Shown: positions 15,777 through 23,073 of the stretch, one piece after another
Layout of the letters: each line of letters opens with the position of its first letter
Position numbering within the stretch: position 1 is the stretch's first letter
Source: JBJXHC01 sp046160825
GTDB lineage: Bacteria; Bacteroidota; Ignavibacteria; UBA10030; UBA6906
Direction of reading: 5' to 3'
NCBI GenBank assembly: GCA_046160825.1
Contig: JBJXHC010000064.1
Coordinates: 1 to 47,288 of the forward strand
DNA length: 47,288 bases
Translations under genes and position numbers: made by a program
The notes under the pieces: generated by a model
The model's input: only the letters and a program-made list of their open reading frames with translations
What the model was told of the DNA's origin: nothing
The model's database searches: none

Positions 15777-18386
15777 TCATCGCGCAGTGACGACTGTTCT
15801 GGCGGGTTCGCCAATGCTGATGAGATGATCTCTAATTGCTTGCATTTGTTTCCGTGCATTACCGTCCAACACGTCCGGCAAAGGTGACTGGCCGTCCGGA
15901 AAATACGTCGGCATACGTGTTCCTTCCTGAATCTTTCCCGGATCAGCAAGCCATTCGACAATCCATTCCGGCTTGAGCCGGTCACGCGCCTTGGTCAGGT
16001 TCGGCGCAAGATCTGAAGTGGACACCTCGCCTGATTTGGGGACTGTCGTACTTGACGGATGACACTTGGCACATTGGAAGTCGGTGAATATCTCCCGCCC
16101 AACGGGCAACAATACCGGGTCAGGCCGGTATCCCTTGTAATCTCTGAGTTCCAATTCCTGATTACTCAGGCCGAGGAAGTACTTTGACAATTTTGAGATC
16201 TCGTCTTCACTGAATTGAAACGTCGGCATGCGAGTAGGAATCCACGGACGGATGGAATTCGGTTGTCCGGTGACTGAGGGATTCTGCAGGAAGGAATACA
16301 GCCACGGCTCCTGGACTTTCGCTCCCTCTCCTGTAATAATAGGAGGAAGGAATGCCGCTTCTTCAAGTACTGCTCCGAGATAGGCGCCTTCTTTTTCCAG
16401 TTGGTGACACTGCTGACAGTTGTATGCAATCGCCAGACGCCTGCCCGCTTCGATATTCTGCTGTTTCCGGTCGAATGCCTGAATGTATTTCTTATCAGGT
16501 TCGTCCTTGGTTTGCGACAACAGGAACATCCGCAACAGTGCAATCTCGGAATCGTTGAATGCGAACACAGGCATCTTTTGTGCAATGCGATCAGTCTCAA
16601 AGATGCGGGAATCCTTCAACTTATTTTCCACCCAGCCCGACCATGAGTGTTCAACATGCGTATCGCCAAAGTCCATTTCCTCGACTTTCTTCCTCCCGAA
16701 ATTCGACAGCGAGACGCTGACGCGTCCTTCCTTTTCCATTCCCTGGATTGCATGACACCCGTTGCATCCGTATTCACGGATCAACTTTTCGCCGCGAGTG
16801 ATCGTCGCAGGGGAACTCAAGTCAAGCGCCCTCATCTTGAACATACGTTCGTCGCGGAGCGTCATGAGATACGCAACAACGTCACGCGCTTCCGTGTCCG
16901 TCAAACGGAGACTCGGCATCTTTGTCGTCGGATTGTAGTGCCGGGGGTTCTTCACCCAATCATAAGCCCAATCAGCAGTCACCTTGCTACCAACACGGCT
17001 TAGTTCGGGAGCGATATCGTAACTGGTACCGCGCAATTCTCGTACCCTTACTTCATCTCCAACAACATGGCAACCCATGCAACCGACACTTGCAACAAGC
17101 TCCTTGCCGCGCAAAACACTTCCGCCGGACGAGCCACGAGCAAGGGTCATCGGGTTCTTTGATGAAATATCCATCAAGTATGCAGTCACCGCCTCGGCCT
17201 GATCGTCCGTGAATTTGAAATTCGGCATGCGTGTGTGTGGATTGTGATCCTTCGGGTTCTTGATCCAGCGATACACCCATTCCGCCGTTGTCTTGGAGCC
17301 AATCCTGTTCAACTCCGGTCCCACCTTCTGGAGATCCGTGTATCCTTTCATCTCGTGACAACCGTGGCATCCGGATTCAATCATCAGGCGCTTTGCATGC
17401 GTGAACACTGGCGCAATGGCGAGCGTACTCTGACTTTCATGACATTCGTTGCATGTAGCATAGGCATCAATGCCTTTGAGCAGAGGGTTTTCCCAGTGAT
17501 GGTCATCCTCGCCGTGCGCAAATCCAGCGGTAAGCGCCGCACCCTGACCTCGATGACACGGCGTGCATCCGTATAGTTCAGGATTATGAACGTGCAACAG
17601 CTCCGGCATGGGATGCATTTTGAATTGCTTGGGAACATCATCTTCCATTACCTCTTCACGCCAGCCGAGATGACAGGTCTGGCAACGATCAATGCGAGCC
17701 TTCGGATCGTTGAACGGATTTCTGTCGTAGTCGAGCATCATCACTTGTTTGATTTCGATCGGAGCATCGTCGACGCGGTTCAGCCGGGTTTGCCACTTGT
17801 CGATATTCTTCCGTAACTCATCAATTTGGTTCTCCACCGTCTTGACGTTCTGCCGATACTCTGTGAGGATCGTCAGCAAAGAGTCGCGTTGCCCCTCCAG
17901 GATGACAATGGCCCCTTGATGTTGGGCCATCTGTGCTTCGTTTTCATCAAGCTTTTTCTTTTCACCGGGATTGTCGTGTCCTTCTTTCACGGATTTCTTG
18001 TAGAAGTAATACGCTTCATCACCACGGCTCTTTGCAAACTGGTATTCCCGACGTTCATCCACCAACGATTCAAGCACTTCGTTGTATCTCCGGTGCGTTT
18101 CCGTGTATCGCGTGCCCTTCATGGAATCCTGAGCTGCCTGAAGAGCGGCTGCATACTCGAGATATGATGAAGAGTCAAAATCAGCAATCGCCTGATCGAC
18201 GCGTTCCTGCATACGCGTGGAAGCCAGCGCATAGTATGCCCGTTGTTCGTCCTTCCATGGACGCCGGGTACTCACCTCATCAATCACCGCCCACATGGTT
18301 CCAAGGAAGAGTATCCCTGAGAACACGAGATAGTACACGCTGTAATTGCGTGATTCTATCGGTGTCTGTGTACGCTTTTCAAACAC
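15777..18386 (-). CDS. Membrane-anchored eight-heme cytochrome c of the bc-type complex
   Basis: The 869-residue protein has one N-terminal helix (18-36), then a long helical coiled-coil-like stretch (about 45-205), then eight CxxCH heme sites at 235, 274, 312, 340, 436, 541, 657 and 772. The last five belong to mono-heme cytochrome c domains, each followed by a (T/Q)(R/K)MP Met that would be the distal ligand (Met 387, 490, 605, 720, 825). The first three have no such Met and may be bis-His. The gene lies right after the split cytochrome b and Rieske genes, where cytochrome c1 would be expected, and before the oxidase. GTG 18386 has AAGGAG eight bases upstream. The likely role is to carry electrons from the Rieske protein to CuA. 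Confidence 0.9.
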   Translation of the reverse strand: MFEKRTQTPIESRNYSVYYLVFSGILFLGTMWAVIDEVSTRRPWKDEQRAYYALASTRMQERVDQAIADFDSSSYLEYAAALQAAQDSMKGTRYTETHRRYNEVLESLVDERREYQFAKSRGDEAYYFYKKSVKEGHDNPGEKKKLDENEAQMAQHQGAIVILEGQRDSLLTILTEYRQNVKTVENQIDELRKNIDKWQTRLNRVDDAPIEIKQVMMLDYDRNPFNDPKARIDRCQTCHLGWREEVMEDDVPKQFKMHPMPELLHVHNPELYGCTPCHRGQGAALTAGFAHGEDDHHWENPLLKGIDAYATCNECHESQSTLAIAPVFTHAKRLMIESGCHGCHEMKGYTDLQKVGPELNRIGSKTTAEWVYRWIKNPKDHNPHTRMPNFKFTDDQAEAVTAYLMDISSKNPMTLARGSSGGSVLRGKELVASVGCMGCHVVGDEVRVRELRGTSYDIAPELSRVGSKVTADWAYDWVKNPRHYNPTTKMPSLRLTDTEARDVVAYLMTLRDERMFKMRALDLSSPATITRGEKLIREYGCNGCHAIQGMEKEGRVSVSLSNFGRKKVEEMDFGDTHVEHSWSGWVENKLKDSRIFETDRIAQKMPVFAFNDSEIALLRMFLLSQTKDEPDKKYIQAFDRKQQNIEAGRRLAIAYNCQQCHQLEKEGAYLGAVLEEAAFLPPIITGEGAKVQEPWLYSFLQNPSVTGQPNSIRPWIPTRMPTFQFSEDEISKLSKYFLGLSNQELELRDYKGYRPDPVLLPVGREIFTDFQCAKCHPSSTTVPKSGEVSTSDLAPNLTKARDRLKPEWIVEWLADPGKIQEGTRMPTYFPDGQSPLPDVLDGNARKQMQAIRDHLISIGEPARTVVTAR

Positions 18387-18419
18387 GAACGGACTCCTTT
18401 ATCGCGAGATTGCCGGCCA

Positions 18420-19307
18420 TCAAACGTTGAACCATGGCGTCACAAGAATGTATTTAATATTGAGAGCAAGACGGAGAATAACCTTGACAGGAACACTCAT
18501 CATGGTTAGGAAAAGGAATGCTGTCACGCTGTATCTGAGCAGCCCCAGCTTTTTCATGAAGTCGGCGTTCTTTTTCCAGAGGTAGTACGCCACACCGATG
18601 CCATACCAGAGAATAATGGTCAGCGAACCAATCGTCATTGCAATCGGGTTCAACGAGTCATCAATCAGCCGGGTTGGGACATTGAAGAACAGCTCCGTAA
18701 AATCAATGTTCGTGAGAGCAACGACTCGATGCGTGTCCCAGTATTCCCAGGGGAAGAACAGGTTCCATCCCGGTCCCCGGAAAAATGTCCCGAGCACGAT
18801 GAGTGCAACCCAGAGAACAAGAAATCCGAAACAGAACGTGAGAATGGCAAAGCTGCGCTCTTTGAAAGTGTAGTATCCGTTTCCCTTGGTATTGATATCG
18901 ATGTAGGGAATCGCGCACAGCCCGACGATGATGAGTGTCGGTAACACCACGCCTGCGATCCATGGATCAAAATACACGAGTATCTCCTGCAAGCCGAGGA
19001 AATACCAGGGAGCCTTCGATGGATTCGGAGTGAGCGCGGGATTTGCAGGTTCTTCCAGTGGTGCGTCGAGTGTAATTGACCAAACAGTAAGAATAGCCAT
19101 CACGAGCAATGATGCAAGGAATTCCACCTTCACCAGATACGGCCACACCTGAACCTTGTCGGAGAGTTTGGCTTCCTCGGGAGAGCCAAGGGCATCGTTC
19201 TTCAATCCTTTTCTGATTGAGAACCAGGTGTAGAACACCGTCAATCCCAGCATCAGAACGATCGGGATGTTGTCGGCTTTTGTGAGAATCTTAAGAAGGT
19301 ATTCCAT
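18420..19307 (-). CDS. petD: Cytochrome b, C-terminal (PetD/subunit IV-like) subunit
   Basis: The 295-residue protein has about six hydrophobic segments: one extra N-terminal helix (14-31), then the helices that correspond to the C-terminal part of cytochrome b. The quinol-oxidation (Qo) loop reads PNPSKAPWYFLGLQEILVYF, with APWY (99-102) where mitochondrial-type bc1 has PEWY. Loss of the Glu at this place is seen in complexes that use low-potential quinols such as menaquinone. It carries no heme-ligand histidines, as expected. The gene lies 30 bases downstream of the N-terminal cytochrome b half. Confidence 0.85.
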   Translation of the reverse strand: MEYLLKILTKADNIPIVLMLGLTVFYTWFSIRKGLKNDALGSPEEAKLSDKVQVWPYLVKVEFLASLLVMAILTVWSITLDAPLEEPANPALTPNPSKAPWYFLGLQEILVYFDPWIAGVVLPTLIIVGLCAIPYIDINTKGNGYYTFKERSFAILTFCFGFLVLWVALIVLGTFFRGPGWNLFFPWEYWDTHRVVALTNIDFTELFFNVPTRLIDDSLNPIAMTIGSLTIILWYGIGVAYYLWKKNADFMKKLGLLRYSVTAFLFLTMMSVPVKVILRLALNIKYILVTPWFNV

Positions 19308-19337
19308 GTGCGCTCAGATTATTTTGATGAACACAAA

Positions 19338-20129
19338 TCAGAATTTCTTTGCAGTCACGTCCGGGCCGGAGATACCGCCATCCTTGCGGATGCGCCAGAA
19401 GTGAACAATCATCAACACGGCACCAACGAGTGGAAGAAAAATACAATGAAGCACATAGAATCTGAGCAGCGTCGGCGGACCAACCTGCGTTCCGCCCAAC
19501 AACACGAAGCGCACGTCGTTATCAATGCGCATGCCCAACTCGGGACCGAACGGACCCTCATGTCCAAGCAGTGGCGTTGCGCGCGCCATGTTGGTGCCAA
19601 CGGTAACGGCCCAGATTGCCAGCTGATCCCACGGCAGAAGGTATCCGGTGAAACTCAGGAACAGGGTCAACGTCAGCAGTATCACTCCGATAACCCAGTT
19701 AAACTGGCGCGGAGCCTTATACGAGCCCGTGAGGAAGACGCGGAACATATGAAGCATAACGGTGATGACCATTGCGTGCGCTGCCCACCTGTGCATATTG
19801 CGCATCAAGGGACCGAACGCGACGTCGTTCATCAAATACTTCATATCATCATATGCGTATTCAGCGGCGGGGCGATAATAAAACATCAGGATAACACCGG
19901 TGACCGTGAGGACGATGAACAGAAGGAATGTAATCCCTCCCATGCCCCACGTAAATCCGATATTGGTGGCGTGTCGGGTAATGCGAATGGGATGCAGATG
20001 CAGAAACACATTATCAACGATCTGTAACGCACGATTACGCTGCGTATCCTGATAGTTGTGCCGGAAGATGGACTTATAGATGTCCGTCTTTTCCATCTTC
20101 TGCTTTAGCTGGTCAAGTATGCCGAGCAT
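19338..20129 (-). CDS. petB: Cytochrome b, N-terminal (cytochrome b6-like) subunit
   Basis: This 263-residue protein holds the two b hemes of a quinol:cytochrome c oxidoreductase. Heme-ligand histidines are His 113/127 and His 228/243. The second pair is 15 positions apart, as in b6-type cytochromes, where bc1-type proteins have 14. PWDQLAIWAVTVGTN follows helix C. About four transmembrane helices are visible. ATG 20129 has GGAG six bases upstream. With the PetD-like gene it forms a split cytochrome b, b6f-style, encoded together with a Rieske protein and a multiheme cytochrome. Confidence 0.9.
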   Translation of the reverse strand: MLGILDQLKQKMEKTDIYKSIFRHNYQDTQRNRALQIVDNVFLHLHPIRITRHATNIGFTWGMGGITFLLFIVLTVTGVILMFYYRPAAEYAYDDMKYLMNDVAFGPLMRNMHRWAAHAMVITVMLHMFRVFLTGSYKAPRQFNWVIGVILLTLTLFLSFTGYLLPWDQLAIWAVTVGTNMARATPLLGHEGPFGPELGMRIDNDVRFVLLGGTQVGPPTLLRFYVLHCIFLPLVGAVLMIVHFWRIRKDGGISGPDVTAKKF

Positions 20130-20160
20130 GAAACTCCTGGTTCAATCGATTGCGGGGATT

Positions 20161-20979
20161 TTATCCGAACTTCAGAAATGCGTCCGGTTTCGACCATTCC
20201 TGTTTCTCATATAAAAATTTGATATTACGATCAACGAGTATCTGGCCATCCTCGGCAAGCGCAATCTTCAATCGCTCAAGAGGCCGCGGCGTTGGGCCCT
20301 CGAAATTCACTCCATCTTTGTGATAGCCACTGCCGTGACATGGACATTTGAACTTCGATTCAGAAGGTGCCCACCGTGGCGTGCAACCAAGATGCGTACA
20401 GATCGCCGAGAGTGCATAAAAGCCATCCAGTTCCCGCACAATCCAGACACGGAACTCGTCTTTATATTTCTCGTTGACCTCTCCCACAATATACTCTTCG
20501 GGGAAACCCGCTTTGAATGCCGAGGGTGCCTCGTAAAGAACGCGGGGGACCATGAGCCTGATTGCACCAACCGTTGCAGTGACAAGAAAACTGATGAAGG
20601 CAAGCCATCCGGCAACGTTGAGAAAATTCTTACGGCTCATTCTCCATATGCCCTGGTCATCTTCCGGCGGTTTGTCTTGCTTGACCTTCCGGGCTTCGAC
20701 AACGCGGGTTGGCGCAGCCGCGGTTGCAGGGGCAGTTCGAGGAACCGTCGCTGCGGGTGGAACTGCCGAGGCGGTTGTCGTTGGTGGAGGCGATGTTGGA
20801 GTTGCAGGTCGCGCAGCGGGGGCGGTTGGTTTGGGAGCCGCTGCCGGTGCGGGAGCCTTTGCGGCACCACCAACAGGCCTTGAGGACTTCAACGGCGGTA
20901 GCGCAGGCCGTACACCTGCCGCTTTCGGTGGTGTCTTCGCCGCTTCGTCGCCTGGTTTCTCTATGTCGTCATTCGCCAT
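20161..20979 (-). CDS. petC: Rieske iron-sulfur protein with Pro/Ala-rich N-terminal extension
   Basis: This 272-residue protein binds the 2Fe-2S cluster that takes an electron from quinol. CTHLGC (194-199) and CPCHGSGY (212-219) give the two Cys and two His ligands and the disulfide cysteines. One transmembrane anchor (about 121-141) is preceded by RMSRKNFL, a Tat-like signal. Residues 14-95 form a low-complexity stretch rich in Pro, Ala and Thr, followed by a charged segment; this would stay on the cytoplasmic side. It is the first gene of the respiratory operon. ATG 20979 has AAGGGA about 12 bases upstream. Confidence 0.9.
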   Translation of the reverse strand: MANDDIEKPGDEAAKTPPKAAGVRPALPPLKSSRPVGGAAKAPAPAAAPKPTAPAARPATPTSPPPTTTASAVPPAATVPRTAPATAAAPTRVVEARKVKQDKPPEDDQGIWRMSRKNFLNVAGWLAFISFLVTATVGAIRLMVPRVLYEAPSAFKAGFPEEYIVGEVNEKYKDEFRVWIVRELDGFYALSAICTHLGCTPRWAPSESKFKCPCHGSGYHKDGVNFEGPTPRPLERLKIALAEDGQILVDRNIKFLYEKQEWSKPDAFLKFG

Positions 20980-21170
20980 TATCTTGATTTCATCCCTTGA
21001 AAGATACGTTGTCGAACCACGGTGAACCTGAAAACGAGAATGATAACTGATGAAAGAGTGTAGAGGTACGGACTATTCCTGAAGGACGGAGAGAAGAGAA
21101 TACTCTTAGCAACATGTAAATCGAAAGAATCCTATGATGAAAGAATAGTGACTGGGTGTGTATGTGGCCA

Positions 21171-21202
21171 AAAAGATACAAAACCACGCCTCCAAAGTCA
21201 AC
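21171..21202 (-). promoter_or_regulatory. Candidate promoter of the bc/oxidase operon
   Basis: Read on the minus strand: GTTG (21202-21199), a 20-nt spacer, TATCTTTT (21178-21171). The same bases also read as TTGACT-N17-TATCTT, a sigma70-like pair. A start near 21165 gives a leader of about 185 bases before the Rieske gene, long enough for post-transcriptional control. Confidence 0.5.
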
Positions 21203-21312
21203 AACGCCCGCGAAAAGCGAGACCTTTTGCTAGGGTGCCGGCAATTCGCGATTGAGGCCAGGAAGGATTGATGGATCAGTCCACTTATTGGATGGTACAA
21301 GAACGCGAATTC

Positions 21313-21343
21313 TTTGTTGTTTGTTGGTAATTGTTTATATTTT
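21313..21343 (+). promoter_or_regulatory. Candidate -33/-7 promoter for bshC
   Basis: TTTG (21313-21316), a 19-nt spacer and TATATTTT (21336-21343) match the Bacteroidetes consensus, with seven of eight bases in the -7 element if the two n positions count as matches. The spacer is one base shorter than in the other candidates of this window. A start near 21350 gives a leader of about 80 bases. Confidence 0.4.
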
Positions 21344-21429
21344 TCCGCGTTGTTGCAATCCTCAATACGAAAGCAACCCGCCAAAACAATTCTCTCTACG
21401 CAACAACATTCAGCCGAATAGCGAACCCC

Positions 21430-23070
21430 ATGGATTGGATTGATTTCCGTCAGCTTCCTCCTTCTGCAGGAGGCTTCTCCGAGCTTTTCTATGACTTTGT
21501 GTATGATTATGATGAAGTAAAGCAGTTCTTCCCCGGCAATTTCAGGGATACCGCTGCCTTCGAGAGTGTGATGAAAGCGATCGACGCAAAAGCACTCGAC
21601 CGGGCAACTCTCGTCACTGTCCTGGATGAACAGAACAAATCCTTCGGGTGCGGTGAGCAGACCTTTGCAAACATCGCACTGCTCTCAAAGCCCACGACAT
21701 ACGCTGTTGTTACCGGTCAACAAGTCGGCATCCTTGGCGGCCCGATGTACACTGTGCTCAAGACCGTCACCGCCATCAAGCTGGCTGAACGCCTGAAGTC
21801 GAAATTCCCCCACTTGGATTTCGTGCCGGTCTTTTGGATTGAAGGCGAGGATCACGACTTCGCCGAGATGAACAACGTTCATCTTCTCGACGGTGAAACC
21901 AAGCCCGTGAAGATCGAATATCTTCCCGGCGGTGAGATGCCGGAGAAGAATCTCGGTGCGATTGGTGAAATTGCATTCGACACGTCCCTTGACGCCACAT
22001 ATGCAGCAATAACAGCGTCTCTTCAAAATACCGAGTACACTCCTCCGCTTATGGAATTGCTGCGGCAGTCCTATGCAGTAGGACGGACATTCAATACGGC
22101 GTTTGCATCATGGATGAATGCGTTGTTCTCGGAGTACGGACTGGTATTCATTTCTTCCAATCATCCATCGCTCAAGAAAACTCTCTCTCCCCTTTTCGTT
22201 CGTGAGATCAACGAGTTCCCGAGTACATCGCAGACGGTGATCGCTCAGAGTGCCGAGCTTGAGCAGAACTATCACGCCCAACTCAAGGCAAAGTCTGTCA
22301 ACCTGTTCATGTTCCACAAGGGTGGCCGGTATGCCATTGAGCCGCGTGAACATGATTTTAGTCTGCGCGGAACGCGACACTTCTTCGGCAAGGATGAATT
22401 ACTGAAGATTGCCACCGAGACACCCGAGCTTCTTAGTGCAAACGTGGTATTGCGTCCTCTTGCACAGGATACGCTTCTGCCAACAGTGGCCTATGTCGCC
22501 GGACCTTCGGAAGTGGCGTACTCTGCCCAGCTCAAGCCTGTGTATGAACACTTCGGGGTTGTTCAGCCGATTGTGTATCCACGTGCCAGTGCGTCGTTCG
22601 TTGAGGAACGTGTTGTGCGTGTGCTGGAGAAGTACCAGCTTGACCTTGAGGCGTTGTTTGAGGACGGCGAGCAGGTAAAGGCAAAGGTGCTGGAGCAGAT
22701 CGAAGAGATCAAGCTGGATAAGATTTTTGGTGATACCACCCGACTCGTTCACGATGCGTTGCACGAGCTTCGTTTTGGCGTTAAGGAAGTTGACCCGACA
22801 CTGACGAGCACATTGGACAACGTACAGTCGAAGTTCGATGGCAATCTTGGCGTACTGAAGGAAAAGTCACTGGCCGCTCAGAAGCGCCGGAACGAAGCTG
22901 CCATGCGTCAGATTGATCGTGCCATTGGCTCACTGTTGCCCAATGGCAGCTTGCAGGAACGGGAACTGAGCATTCTCTACTTCATGAACAAGTACGGCCC
23001 TGAACTGCCTCGTTGGCTCATGGGCGAGGTTGATATTACGGGGTTCAAGCACCAGATATTATCGCTGTAG
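21430..23070 (+). CDS. bshC: Bacillithiol biosynthesis cysteine-adding enzyme BshC
   Basis: The 546-residue protein is a full-length BshC, the ligase thought to add cysteine to glucosaminyl-malate to complete bacillithiol, a low-molecular-weight thiol. Typical segments are VTGQQVGILGGPMYTVLKT near residue 100, PVFWIEGEDHDFAEMN, the RPLAQDTLLPTVAYVAGPSEVAY region, and a C-terminal coiled coil near 420-480. ATG 21430 starts at MDWIDFRQLP, as in homologues, so the upstream extension of the frame is not used. No clear Shine-Dalgarno is present. The gene is convergent with the next one and has its own promoter. It implies bacillithiol-based redox control in this organism. Confidence 0.93.
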   Translation: MDWIDFRQLPPSAGGFSELFYDFVYDYDEVKQFFPGNFRDTAAFESVMKAIDAKALDRATLVTVLDEQNKSFGCGEQTFANIALLSKPTTYAVVTGQQVGILGGPMYTVLKTVTAIKLAERLKSKFPHLDFVPVFWIEGEDHDFAEMNNVHLLDGETKPVKIEYLPGGEMPEKNLGAIGEIAFDTSLDATYAAITASLQNTEYTPPLMELLRQSYAVGRTFNTAFASWMNALFSEYGLVFISSNHPSLKKTLSPLFVREINEFPSTSQTVIAQSAELEQNYHAQLKAKSVNLFMFHKGGRYAIEPREHDFSLRGTRHFFGKDELLKIATETPELLSANVVLRPLAQDTLLPTVAYVAGPSEVAYSAQLKPVYEHFGVVQPIVYPRASASFVEERVVRVLEKYQLDLEALFEDGEQVKAKVLEQIEEIKLDKIFGDTTRLVHDALHELRFGVKEVDPTLTSTLDNVQSKFDGNLGVLKEKSLAAQKRRNEAAMRQIDRAIGSLLPNGSLQERELSILYFMNKYGPELPRWLMGEVDITGFKHQILSL

Positions 23071-23073
23071 TGA

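Larger units (their letters stand above)
20980..21429 (+). other. Divergent intergenic region, respiratory operon / bshC
   Basis: A 450-base gap without a convincing gene; short frames here lack recognisable products or ribosome sites. It holds two divergent candidate promoters: one for the Rieske-to-DUF420 operon (minus, about 21171-21202) and one for bshC (plus, about 21313-21343). The respiratory transcript would have a leader of about 185 bases. I saw no clear riboswitch fold, tRNA or terminator in it. The 12-mer TTGTTGGTAATT at 21321-21332 recurs at 23269-23280. Confidence 0.6.

Noticed and set aside
19308..20027. A 239-residue plus-strand frame over the cytochrome b genes
   Set aside because: It is antisense to well-supported cytochrome b genes and has a composition typical of shadow frames (many Gln, His, Arg).
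23071..23073. An intrinsic terminator between convergent bshC and the T9SS gene
   Set aside because: The gap is three bases and no hairpin with a T-run is visible.
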